This document shows, piece by piece, positions 1 through 10,072 of a stretch of 64,000 bases of DNA (position 1 is its first letter; each line of letters opens with the position of its first letter). The notes beneath the pieces are model-generated. The model was not told where the DNA came from, searched no databases, and saw only the letters and a list, made by a program, of their open reading frames with translations. The translations under genes were made by a program, and so were the position numbers. The DNA is from Acrasis kona (Eukaryota; Heterolobosea; Eutetramitea; Acrasida; Acrasidae): NCBI GenBank assembly GCA_026419775.2, contig JAOPGA020000701.1, positions 1-64,000 of the forward strand, read 5' to 3'.

Positions 1-1173
1 GGAGATTATGTCAAGAAGTGTGTTATCTGCCAGCAAGTGAACAATCAGAGAATAGGTTACGCGCCATTACAAGAGCCACAGTTTTGCATGCCAGGTGAAC
101 ATATCCACATTGACCTAATGCATATTGGAGGAAGTTTGAAAGGATATTCTAATTTATTAGTCATGGTCGACAAGTTTTCAAGATTTGTATGGTTAACACC
201 ATTATTAGGTAAGACAAAGGAAGAGGTTTCAAGTGCAATCATGCAAGTGTTTATGACATTCGGTTTCCCTGCTACAATCAAGTCAGATAATGGAAACGAA
301 TTTATCAATTCAGCAGTCAAAGAAGTGTGCGAGTTAGCCGGTACTAAACACAACAGAGTAATCGCATACAACCACCATGCCAACGGATTGGTAGAAGCTC
401 AGAACAAAACCATCCGTACATTGTTAAAGAAACTTCAGCTGACGTATCAGGAGAAGAATTACATTGATCATTGGGAAGATCTAGTACCTATGTGTCAATT
501 CGCAATGAACAGCCGAGTACATTCCGAAATGTTAGCAACGCCATTCTCACTCATGTTTGGACGTGGTCCATTTAACCTAGCATCACCAGAGAAAGATGAC
601 GAGAAAGCTATGCAAGCAGATCGTGAGAAAATGGAGAAGTTTTGGAAAGTCCACAAAGAAAATGTGCCAGCATTGATTTACAGAATGAGAGTACAGAATT
701 TCGAAAAAGATGTTTACCACAAGAAGCTAGATACGTACGAGCCAGGTGATATTGTCATGTTACGTAATCCAACAAAAAAGAAAGACGAGATCCAGTACGA
801 AGGTCCATACGAAGTAATCAACAAGACGCCAGTTCACGGAGAATACCTTATTCGAAGTGAGTATGAAAAAGGACTTAAAGTGCCAACGAATTTCTTAAAG
901 AGATCGAAACTTGGAGAGAACCAGAAACTGCTAAATAGACCAGTTTACGCTGATTACGTTGTCAATGAAGATAAGGAAAAAGATGAGACAGGAAGAGACA
1001 ATTTGAGAGACAAATCTTACGTACCAAGCAAAGTTTCAGACAGAGTTGCCAATGAAATTGTTGCAACTTCTTCCNCCGGGGGTAGGGTTCAGCGTGATAG
1101 AAAAAGAAAAATAATAACCGAAGCCGAATGGGGAAGTACATCTAGGAAAAGAACTAAGAAAATTGTATATTAA
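1..1173 (+). CDS. Retrotransposon integrase, 3' part of a Pol polyprotein (partial)
   Basis: The frame is open from the first base, so the N-terminus lies outside the window. The opening residues DYVKKCVICQQ look like the end of an HHCC zinc-binding domain. A full rve catalytic core follows, with acidic residues at the first D (nt 112-114, HIDLMH), the second D (nt 286-288, SDNGNEF) and the E (nt 394-396, NGLVEAQNKT). Thirty-five residues separate the last two, the classic D,D(35)E arrangement. A basic C-terminal region ends in TAA at 1171. This domain joins retroelement cDNA to host DNA. Integrase at the very end of Pol, followed by an LTR, indicates a Ty3/gypsy-type element rather than copia. 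One ambiguous base lies at 1075. The visible part is intact, so the element may be young. Confidence 0.93.
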   Translation, partial: GDYVKKCVICQQVNNQRIGYAPLQEPQFCMPGEHIHIDLMHIGGSLKGYSNLLVMVDKFSRFVWLTPLLGKTKEEVSSAIMQVFMTFGFPATIKSDNGNEFINSAVKEVCELAGTKHNRVIAYNHHANGLVEAQNKTIRTLLKKLQLTYQEKNYIDHWEDLVPMCQFAMNSRVHSEMLATPFSLMFGRGPFNLASPEKDDEKAMQADREKMEKFWKVHKENVPALIYRMRVQNFEKDVYHKKLDTYEPGDIVMLRNPTKKKDEIQYEGPYEVINKTPVHGEYLIRSEYEKGLKVPTNFLKRSKLGENQKLLNRPVYADYVVNEDKEKDETGRDNLRDKSYVPSKVSDRVANEIVATSSXGGRVQRDRKRKIITEAEWGSTSRKRTKKIVY

Positions 1174-1420
1174 GCTCCGTAGCAACTTTTTGACATAGTA
1201 TATTAGGCTCCGTAGTAGCTCTAGTATTATATACATGCCCGTAGTGCTGTACAAGCTCCGTAGTAGCTTTGATATTGTATACAGTCTCCGTAGTAGCTGT
1301 ACAAGCTCCGTAGTAGCTTTGATATTATATACAGTCTCCGTAGTAGCTGTATTAAGCTCCGTAGTAGCTTAGCCATTGTATACATGCCCGTAGTGCTGTA
1401 TAAGCTCCGCAGTAGCTTTC
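1174..1420 (+). repeat. Tandem repeat, about 49-bp unit, downstream of integrase
   Basis: Units begin at about 1174, 1207, 1255, 1305, 1356 and 1404, each with a GCTCCGTAGTAGCT-like core. Most carry a second related core (CTCCGTAGTAGCTG or GCCCGTAGTGCTG) about 25 bp later. Spacing is 48-51 bp except for a short first unit. AGCT at both ends of the core allows small hairpins. The array lies between the integrase stop codon and the LTR, in the 3' untranslated part of the element. Confidence 0.85.
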
Positions 1421-1573
1421 ACGTTGGGTTTTATTCCGATATGGTTTCCCAATGTCCTGTATCGTAAGTGCAGGTTACGAGGGTTGTGGTGTTGCCGTAG
1501 TCAGCCATCCCTACGTCCTACTACCGTAGTTAGTTAGGTTCAACAGAGGAAGTAGTCAGTCTGCCGTTGTCAG

Positions 1574-1991
1574 ATTCGATTTGCCCCTCTGCCTCATTAA
1601 TCTTACCGTTGATAAGAGTACAAGTTAGTATATTAGAGGTATCACGGAGTTGCTGATTATGCCGTAGTCAAATCAGTCTTCGTCCTAGACGATTCTAGGT
1701 TTAGTATTAGTTTATTGTTAGTATTCAAGAACAAGTGTCCTGCTCATTGTTTCGTGTGGAGTGTTGTAATATATTATATTTAGAATCAACCATGAAGAGT
1801 CCAAAAGAGATACATTAATAAGGAAGTCAGTAATAACAATTGTAGATGATAGACGACTGATGGACGAGTCAGTTATGAGCTCTTGGATTAGTATAAAAAG
1901 GATACTATAATGTTAGGAATAAATATCTTAGAATTGATCGTGTAACCGCGTGTTAGTTTTACTAGTGTCTATACGATTATTCTTTATTTCA
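1574..1991 (+). mobile_element. 3' LTR (region shared with a second copy) of the retrotransposon
   Basis: This stretch is closely matched by 25815-26217 in the same orientation, and both copies end in TTATTTCA. The flanks differ immediately afterwards, so the LTR 3' terminus is at 1991. Both copies carry a TATA-like TATAAAA followed by GGATACTATAATG (about 1892), the likely promoter. The true 5' edge of the LTR could lie a little upstream of 1574, because the second copy may be 5'-truncated. Confidence 0.8.
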
Positions 1992-2277
1992 TGTTGTAAG
2001 TGTAATCATGACTGGGAACGCTAACTCGGTAGTTTTTGCCTCCGTTTATCGTTCTCGTAAAGTTGGATGAATAGCACGAAATTTGTAGTTCCGAACAGAA
2101 ATGTAATCCACCATAGTTATTGGCTTGCCAAGCAAGCTTAAAATCTGTAACATTTCTAGTTTCTATACATAAATCTTCTTTACCAAGGTTTCCTGCGAGC
2201 TGTTTGCTGTCTGGCATGCTTCTTTCGAAGGCTCCAATGAGAAGAACACAAGCTACAGCTAAAACCAGCAGCCTCAT
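1984..2277 (-). CDS. Small secreted protein, 3' end cut by the LTR
   Basis: This 97-residue frame starts at ATG 2277 with a clear signal peptide (MRLLVLAVACVLLIGAF). A mature part with three cysteines and N-glycosylation sites follows. The last codon before the stop and the TAA itself (1984-1989) lie inside the LTR, and the ATG codon at 1990-1992 straddles its edge. The original C-terminus has therefore probably been replaced by retroelement sequence. Function is unknown. The protein may still be made in truncated form. Confidence 0.6.
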   Translation of the reverse strand: MRLLVLAVACVLLIGAFERSMPDSKQLAGNLGKEDLCIETRNVTDFKLAWQANNYGGLHFCSELQISCYSSNFTRTINGGKNYRVSVPSHDYTYNMK

Positions 2278-4136
2278 CCCAATCACTTTTTTAACTGTAA
2301 GGTGAGTGAACGTTTGCGAATATCTGATTCCGCCCTATTTTTCCGTGAGCAGTAAACTAAAATTTACTTCCTAAACAAATTGATTTGGTGTGGAAATTTT
2401 GTATTTGGACTTGACCGGATCTTCAAATTGTTCCAAGGAAAAGCCCGCCCCCAAAATGGAAAAAAATAGAATGGTCAAGTACGGTATGGTACCGAAAGGT
2501 TGTGGGTTTGTTGGAGCAGAAGTCGCATCATAACCAGTTCCTGGAGAGTTAGAGGGACAGTGTGATATTGAAAGAGCTAGATGGACTTCTTGAGCTATGT
2601 TCATAGTCTATTTGAACAAGAGGACGTGATAAGTGGTATGAAAAGACAAGGAATATTGTGTTTGAAAACATTACTCAATCCCGTTTAAGTTAAAGAAGAG
2701 ATAAAAGTTGAGCGATGTGAATACTGCCCTTTGTATTATACCCCGCTCATAAAATTAATTCTTCTTTATAAGCTCACAAAAGCTAACAAACGCCGCAAGC
2801 ATTCCTAAAGAATTGCACCTCAGAATAATGTTGTATTTTACTTTAGTGTAGCAATTACATTAGCGAAGCTCCGCTTTTCTCTAAACATTCCTTCACAAAT
2901 AAATAGATTAAATTTCTACCACATGTCGTGAGCATGTTCCCCAACGTGATTACACTTTGTTTCAAGCCCTAAAGATTGTCTTCGTTCACCAACAATCCAT
3001 AACAATCAACGGCGTTATACAAAATCTCATGGCGGTATTCAACAACATTGACGTCTACGTTTGAGTTAATCGACAATCCCGTCATTGAATTTTTTGAAAG
3101 TGAGTAAGCACGAACACCACATTCTCTTCCAACTGCTCTTCCTGGTTTGCGCCTGCGTCCAGTAGATGTCTACACCTCTAATGTTTTTAGATAAGTGCAT
3201 CTTTTAAATACGTACTTGTGTGAACTGCTGATGCTGCTGATGTTCTCCTCGTAATTTTTCTTGCTTATTCAAGTTTTCGTTCTCTGCGTACAGACGTTTT
3301 CTCCACCAATTCTGTAGATGTTTTGTTCTCCTCCGTGCTTGAACCAAAAAATGCCATGGCGTGACGGCCAATTTTCTCCCCTTCCGGACCGCCATCATAA
3401 ATCAATCCATCCTTGTTATGTCTCAGTTCATTCGAAACAACTGTAATTTCCAGTTCACTTGAAACTCCCCACCTATCTTTGCACTTCTCAATCGATAATG
3501 CCCACTTCTTGGAATAACGTTGTTCTGTTTCGACGAAAGTAAAAACCTAATTCGTGTGATGTGCATCTTATCGATTCTTAACAAGACAATCAATCTCATT
3601 TCATCTGCATGCCAGTTATAATAATCAAATTTTGTAAGGCAACGGAGTAAGTTGACCATCCACGTACTACGATGAACACTATACTACCATCTACATTCTA
3701 TCTACCATACAAAGATCTATCTACCGAGTGGGCCAAATATATCTACCAAGTACGCCGTCGCTCCTCCTTTGATAACTAAAATGATATGCTCATTCTCCCT
3801 TTCCATCCTGTCTTTATACAATTCCAAGAGAGCTTTTGCATTTGTTTGAGAAATTAACCTAGTCGTCATAATATCAGTTGACGTCACAATCCAAGTAGAT
3901 TCTTGTTGATTGAATTGCTTGGGCTGTATGTTAGAATCCCGACTTATAAAATATGTTGAATGTGTCTTCTTGTTACTTTACTGCTATTTCCGCCGCTGTA
4001 ACACCACCTTTCTGAAGAGTATAATTTTGATATACTGAAAATGAAGAAGATCAAGAAAAGAAGTGATTAAAAATAATGAGCAACTTTATGATGATTTCTA
4101 CAAACAAAATAAGTGTTCGAATGTTATGCACAATAT
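2278..4136. other. Gene-poor stretch, no firm gene
   Basis: About 1.9 kb of AT-rich sequence between the broken secreted-protein gene and the surface-protein gene. The longest frames are on the minus strand (2371-2604, 77 codons; 3204-3398; 3423-3659). None has a recognisable domain, a good start context or convincing splice sites, so I do not call them as genes. The 2371-2604 frame has one hydrophobic stretch and is the least unlikely. Confidence 0.4.
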
Positions 4137-6471
4137 TCACAATGGTAAACTCTCTATCCTCGCTCTCCCTTCCTGCGATTCACATTCTGGAGTGGGTGGA
4201 CTTCTCAATTCTACTGGTGTTCCTGGGCTAATAAAGTCCTCGGGCACCACAACATATGTACCCTTCTTCAATTTCTTGTTGATAAAGATGGCGGCAATCA
4301 TGGCAACAATACCAGCAGAGAAGAACAATACGCTCACAACGGTTGTAATAATGTTGAACAATGAGCGAGATGATTCTTGCTTGTTCTGTGATGGTTGGTC
4401 CTCTGCAACGACTTCTCTGTTAGATCCATTCTCTAGTGTATATGTCTGCGAGGCGCCATCCTTCATTGTGACGGTAATCGTTACGACTGCCTTCTGCGGT
4501 ATTTGGTTTGGTGGGTTGTTCATGTATTGTGAAGTTCCAGCTATCGATCTCAAAGATGTTGACTGACTCTTTCCACTGGCATCATAGTACTGAGCGGCTA
4601 CACTGGTGACGTCTGTGTTTGGAGTTACTGAAATTTGAATCCAATAACTGTTCCAGCCTGTAACCTTTGACACTGCGATTTGCTGACCATTGATAAATGC
4701 TGAATTTAGAACAGTACCGTTCTTGAAGGTGGCGGCAACATTGACTGACCCACCATATGGCATAATAGTTGGTGGAGCAGCCATGTATTGCTGATAGTTG
4801 TAGTAGTTGAGGGTGAATGTTCTTGATACTCCACTACCATCAACGTACGATGCCTTAACGTTAGATATGTCACTGTTTGGTGTGACTGTGACTTGAGCCC
4901 AGTAGCTGTTCCATCCAGGGTTTACTTTGTAAATGTTTGTGCCGGTGGCTGAATTTACAATGCTGTACGTGTATACTGTATTGGTATTCATAGTAACGGT
5001 AATCGTGACGGCAGCTTTGTTAGGTATGGCTGCAGGAGGAGCTCCCATAAATTGTTCCACGCCGGATAGATTTAGTTTGCTGAGAGTGACGCTTCTCTTT
5101 GTGTTTGATGCATCTGTGAAACTAGCAACCACTGACTTGACATTAACGGAGTTACTAATGGATACTTGAATCCAACGGCTGTTCCATCCGTAGATGGCAC
5201 TCACGACAGGTTTGAGGGCGGATCCTGTTGATGGAGCAGCAGTAGTAGTGGTTGGTGCTCTTGTTGTAGTAGTTGCGGGTGTTTTTGTGGTGGTGGTTGT
5301 GGGTGCTCTTGTAGTAGTTGGTGATTTGGTTGTTGTTGGGGCATTTGTAGTAGTGGTTGGTGCTCTGGTTGTAGTAGCTGCAGAATTATGGGCTGCTTTC
5401 ATCAGACCAATAGCAACGTTCAAACCATTCCTAATAGCGTCAGCTGTAGCAGTGCTACCATCAGGGGAGGGATACCAAAGGAAACCGGCTTCGTTGTTTT
5501 GTCCCATATATCTGTACTCGGCAGGCGGGGAATAGTTACGCATAGCCATACCACGGAAACCGTTGGCAAACATTGTAGGTAAATTGTTCACAAGGTTTTG
5601 AACGATTTGAGCTTGCCCGCTAACTCCCCAACCGCAAGAAGTAATAGCAATGTCACCGGCAAACCATTTTTTGGTTGACGATCCCCAATAGGTTCTCTCG
5701 TAGTTGGCATTGGTTGTGAGAGAGTTGGACATGGCGTTGCACTGATCTAGAGTCTTTCCGTCTGTGAATACTGTAGTGGCTCCCCCGCTGTTGCTAAGAA
5801 TTCTCCACGTGCAATCACTGTATGTTGACACGGCACTAAATAGTACTGCACGAATGTCCAAAAGGTCATCAACAGTTTGGAACGTTGAGTAGGTTGGAGG
5901 ACCACCCCATGGTGCGTTCCATAAACCGGGACTGCTGGTCAAGATGGCATTTGGGGCATACTGGCGCCATACGGCTATTCTTTGTTTAAAGTTTGCGATA
6001 CCATCAGCCGAGGTTGCAAAGGGGTAGATACCGCTAGCATCTGTTGTGCGTTAGATTAATGTGCGAATAAAATGACCACTTACCCCACTCGGTGTCAATG
6101 TTAACAATTGCTGGATAGTTTCCAACCATTTGTGCCATGGCTGTCTCGAATGTTAGCAGCGTAGTGTAGGTCACGTCTCTTGTTCCATAGATCAAATCTC
6201 CAACTTGGTAGCTGTGTAGGTAGGGTAATTGATTGGCTGCCTTTACTCCATTGAACCATGTGGTGATTCCTGCTACATCATACCAGGCAGACATTCCAAC
6301 CCATTGAGTGGCAAGCTCAACAGTGGATCCGTCCTTCAAGATGATGACACTGTTTCCATCGGTTGGTGATGACCAGATGAAATAGTCGTCGAGCTGTGAC
6401 TTGGATGTAATAATGGTGGCGCTTACAGACAAGCAGAGCAACAGTCCCAGCAAAATCAATTGTCTGATCAT
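4137..6471 (-). CDS. Cell-surface glycoside-hydrolase-like protein with three W-N-S-x-W repeats and a TM anchor
   Basis: Two exons (6471-6084 and 6040-4137) flank a 43-nt GT-AG intron. The join restores ...NIDTEW-DASGIYP and gives 763 aa. The order is: signal peptide (MIRQLILLGLLLCLSVSA); an N-terminal domain of about 300 residues with aromatic and acidic motifs, probably a TIM-barrel hydrolase but in no family I can name; a Thr-rich mucin-like linker of APTTTT-type repeats; three repeats of about 90 residues, each with WNSxW near its start, probably beta-sandwich carbohydrate-binding modules; one transmembrane helix; and a basic cytoplasmic tail. The catalytic part should face outside the cell or the phagosome lumen. 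The domain order is clear from sequence. The enzymatic role is inference. Confidence 0.8.
6041..6083 (-). other. Intron of the surface hydrolase-like gene
   Basis: Donor GTAAGT and acceptor CAACAG on the minus strand, 43 nt. Removing it joins the two frames without loss of codons. Confidence 0.85.
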
Positions 6472-6774
6472 TTTCCTCTGTTAATCTTTTTTCTTGAATT
6501 GTATTCGACCGTCAACGTACCCCGTTAAATACTTTTTCCAAGGTCAACCCCAGTGTTCCCATATAAGGAATGAAAATTTATTTTAGAAAATAAACCGACC
6601 CACTGAAGTACAATCACTCCGCAACGTCACTGATACGTTAGAAAACAATGCGGCTGATTAGATCGATATAGAAATCATTCGATATCACTAATTATCCACC
6701 TGAAATATTACGCCGCATTCATAAAAGATAAATAACACAATAATCCCATCAACAAATAATAATAAATAAATGGT
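6472..6774. other. Intergenic, no gene seen
   Basis: About 300 bp of AT-rich sequence upstream of the surface-protein start and downstream of the TMEM63-like stop (both genes on the minus strand). It must hold the promoter of the former and the poly(A) site of the latter. I see no further structure. Confidence 0.5.
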
Positions 6775-9519
6775 TTATTGATTAGAAAGCGATCTAATAT
6801 AAGGATATGGCACTTCGTACATGACGTCACATCTTATTTTACTAGGAGTAATATCAGCCTTATCCTTTAACCTCTCATAAAATTTATACTTGTACACCAA
6901 CTGGTGACAAATGCACGCAATAATACAAAGAATCAACATGCAAAGACTCAAGTACATGTGTGGTTCGAATCTCGAATCAACATGTTGCTTGCCAAAAAAC
7001 ACCATGAACATGTAAGCGCTCATGATTAACAAATTAAACAAGACCAACGCACAAACAGTACGAACAATATTTCGATGCGCTACATAATCGCTCTTCATTC
7101 CAAAATGAGCACCGAACAATGGTCTACCCTCGTCATCGGTCATGAATCTCTTGTGACCATAGGTATAAGCCACCACATACTTGTCGACAAAGTGCTTCAA
7201 TATAAAATACAACAGTGCAGAACAAAGAACAACAGGAGATAACAAACCATAAGCAAACGCAATGCCCATCACATTCAACATGTAGCCATATTCCCTTTCC
7301 ACTCTCAAATCATACATTTCTGCCAATTCCAATTTCTCCTTTGGCGACAAGTCCTTCTTCCAAAAGAAATACCTTCTGGTCCTGACCATGTACAAGAAGA
7401 AGGTGGATAGGCACATGGCATCGGTCATGTTCTGTAACAGTGCTCTCTGCATGATCAAATTCACGAAAAAGGCACCGCTGGATGGAGCAAATATAGAGTA
7501 CAATGAATCACGTGCATGACTAGAATTTTGCAAGAATTCGGTCAGTCCCTTCACGCTAGTAATGACGAGACTAGGAATGATCAAATTACTAATAATCATG
7601 TACACATAAACTCTAAACAATATGGAACGAATAATCTCTCCATAGGTGATTAATTTACTAATCTTTGTTAACTTGATGATAATCTTTGGAATGATCTGAC
7701 TGCTCAATCCCAAGAAGAAGGGTGGAAGTGCTCTGAATAGTAGAGCATTAATCTTTGGTCCAATCTTGAACATGAATCGACTGCCAGAAGATAGCAAGGT
7801 TAACAGAGAACGAAGAGTATTAGCGAGCGATAGAGGTGCGCTGAACAAGACAACAATAATGATCAAGCACAACAAGATGAGCAATTCTCTCAAATTACCC
7901 CTCAATCGACCCATTCGTTGCCTAGTGAATAAATTGGGCCAATTCACATCCTGTGGCTCATAGGTGGCAATCTCTGCCTTGATCACGAACTTTTCAATCT
8001 CCAGTCTAATGCGTTGCTTTAGAGTGAGATTGCTCGATTCCATATCATCGTGTAGTGGATTGAGCGTATCGCCCAGTGTTGTTTCGTCATGTACTTGTTG
8101 ATTGGTGAGCGCATCACCTTGTTGGTCAATGTTAATGGGCACTTTGATGCCCTGCTCATGGGCGCGCGTCACGAATGATTGTGCTGCTTGTGGATTGGTG
8201 AATACGATGAAACCATATCCACTGCCCCATATAATGTCCTTTGGATGGGTGGAGCGTTGTTGTTTGGATTGATGCATTTGATAGGAATGTTCCCACCTCT
8301 TGATCTTTTTTTCGATTACATTTCTTCTCGATTCAAAGTATTCCAATGCGTCCACGCTGGTGGGATATAAATTACCGTCCTCGTGGGGCAAATGTACCAC
8401 TACTCTTGGTCGACGATTGATGAGGCTGGATTGAATGTTGTCTTTTCTGCTGTAATTGTCGTCGTCGTTCATGTGATGAATCACGTATTGGTAATGTTCG
8501 ATTCGATCGTTGACGTGTTTTAATTGCTTCTCTAAATTCACTCTTCTGCTCAAATCCAAAACGAGCGTCGTCTTGATGACTTGTTTGGGATTGGTGATGA
8601 GCGGGCGGACCATGTCGTCGAGCAATGATTTGTGATTGATTGATTTTGGGATGGGATGGATGACAACAGTGTATGGAGACACGAGGGCTGCGTCCTTGTC
8701 TTGTTGGCTTCGTTCCGGCGTATTAGCAGCGCCGGTGGTGTTGGTGTTAAGTACTTGTTGGTATTTGCGATCGAACGTTCTGATTTGATTTCTTCCTGCC
8801 TTGACCATGTCGGGTTGATTCATGCTCACATCTTGGTCGCATCCTTGAAAGTTAAATTCTCTCACTAACGGTCGATTGTAAAATACATAGTATAGCATGA
8901 GGCCGACGAATAGAGAGAAGAAGAATTGAAGTATCAAGTGTGCATAAGTAAAGGATGGAGATCCCAAGACCATGCTGATACTTGTCACCACCAAATTGTG
9001 ATCTTCGTTCAACATGTCTGACTCGCTCCTGTTGGTAGAGATTGAATATAATCCCTTGGAAGCACCATTCAAGTGAACAGGTATCAACACTGAACACGAT
9101 ATGATGGTGAGTGCGGTGAACACGTAGATGCAGTACTTTTGAAACAAAAAGTAAGTGGATAAATCTCTTCCGTATGATCTAGTTGAATTGATGCTATCTC
9201 TCCTAAAGTGAGATGGAGACACCAGATTGACTAACACTTCCCATAAAAAGTATAGATGGGCTTGAATGAACCTAATGGCACTGTTCGAAGATAACTTTTT
9301 TGTTGTCAAGTGTTCGAAATTTTCTTCTACATCTTCATAATCTTTGTTAAGTGCTTTAGATGATAGCCTTCTCTTCTTATTCACGTTGAATATTGAAATC
9401 TTTCTGAATGACAAAAGGACTGCAAGCAAGGCAAAACCAATTGTGAAATTAATGGCTACCGATATTGATATTCCTGCATCAGTTTTTGTTTTATAGTGAC
9501 TAGGTATGTCGACACCCAT
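6775..9519 (-). CDS. TMEM63/CSC1/OSCA-family cation channel
   Basis: A single exon of 914 residues from ATG at 9519. One N-terminal TM helix leads into a Lys/Arg-rich stretch and two further helices (RSN1_TM-like). A long cytoplasmic loop of about 350 residues follows (PHM7_cyt-like), including HPIPKS and VDALEYFESRRNVIEKKIKRW. The C-terminal block has many helices (the 7TM domain), with PPFFLGLSSQIIPKI and a conserved GYMLNVMGIAFAYGLLSP segment. OSCA/TMEM63 proteins are osmo- and mechanosensitive non-selective cation channels of the plasma membrane or endolysosomes. Length and topology match the family. A lipid-scramblase-like role, seen in related TMEM16 folds, cannot be excluded. Confidence 0.9.
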   Translation of the reverse strand: MGVDIPSHYKTKTDAGISISVAINFTIGFALLAVLLSFRKISIFNVNKKRRLSSKALNKDYEDVEENFEHLTTKKLSSNSAIRFIQAHLYFLWEVLVNLVSPSHFRRDSINSTRSYGRDLSTYFLFQKYCIYVFTALTIISCSVLIPVHLNGASKGLYSISTNRSESDMLNEDHNLVVTSISMVLGSPSFTYAHLILQFFFSLFVGLMLYYVFYNRPLVREFNFQGCDQDVSMNQPDMVKAGRNQIRTFDRKYQQVLNTNTTGAANTPERSQQDKDAALVSPYTVVIHPIPKSINHKSLLDDMVRPLITNPKQVIKTTLVLDLSRRVNLEKQLKHVNDRIEHYQYVIHHMNDDDNYSRKDNIQSSLINRRPRVVVHLPHEDGNLYPTSVDALEYFESRRNVIEKKIKRWEHSYQMHQSKQQRSTHPKDIIWGSGYGFIVFTNPQAAQSFVTRAHEQGIKVPINIDQQGDALTNQQVHDETTLGDTLNPLHDDMESSNLTLKQRIRLEIEKFVIKAEIATYEPQDVNWPNLFTRQRMGRLRGNLRELLILLCLIIIVVLFSAPLSLANTLRSLLTLLSSGSRFMFKIGPKINALLFRALPPFFLGLSSQIIPKIIIKLTKISKLITYGEIIRSILFRVYVYMIISNLIIPSLVITSVKGLTEFLQNSSHARDSLYSIFAPSSGAFFVNLIMQRALLQNMTDAMCLSTFFLYMVRTRRYFFWKKDLSPKEKLELAEMYDLRVEREYGYMLNVMGIAFAYGLLSPVVLCSALLYFILKHFVDKYVVAYTYGHKRFMTDDEGRPLFGAHFGMKSDYVAHRNIVRTVCALVLFNLLIMSAYMFMVFFGKQHVDSRFEPHMYLSLCMLILCIIACICHQLVYKYKFYERLKDKADITPSKIRCDVMYEVPYPYIRSLSNQ

Positions 9520-10072
9520 TGCTGTTGCTGAACTGTTGAATCTATTTTTAACTTGAAATATATATAGCTAATTCTGGAATGTGTCGTTGAGGACATTATG
9601 CCTACATAGTGAATGCTTGTGGATAGTACAGAAGATGTAGTATACTAGTAGTTCGATTTCTTATGAGTACATGCCGTAGAGGGCGATAGATTTTCGCTTA
9701 ATTTATGCAAGATTTACGAGAACTAGAAATGTTTTTTAATACAGAAGGTATATTCCTCGCATCATAAAGGATTCAAAAAACTGAAATCAGGGAGCGCCAC
9801 TATGAACTCGTCCTAAGGAAAATGGTCATATAATGATATCTCGTAACGTTTCTTTTAAATGTTGAATATTCCACCTTTAAGTGCTTGGTGGATAGATGCT
9901 CACCCTGAAAACTTCATGTGGCCACTTGGTGCTAAGTTTGAAGATGTAGCTGAGAATGTCTGTAGAATACACTTTAATATTTTGATCTATCGCGTTTTAA
10001 TGATTGTCAAACTGATTTTTGGATGAGAAGACATGACAGTTGGTCGGTTGGTTATTTTGCATTTTTTGTAAT
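9520..10072. other. Intergenic between divergent genes, nothing recognised
   Basis: About 550 bp between the divergently transcribed TMEM63-like and epimerase genes. No open frame of note, RNA gene or repeat seen. It probably holds both promoters. Confidence 0.5.

Noticed and set aside
1-1173. Host-domesticated integrase gene
   Set aside because: It is followed by a tandem array and an LTR with a second genomic copy, so it is part of a retroelement.
1174-1420. CRISPR-like array
   Set aside because: The window is eukaryotic and the spacers between repeat cores are themselves repeated, so this is an ordinary tandem repeat.
4063-4566. 167-codon plus-strand frame
   Set aside because: Antisense to the TM and tail region of the surface protein, and no independent coding features.
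5194-5535. Val-rich 113-codon plus-strand frame
   Set aside because: It is the antisense shadow of the Thr-rich linker of the surface protein; repetitive ACA/ACT codons keep the opposite strand open.
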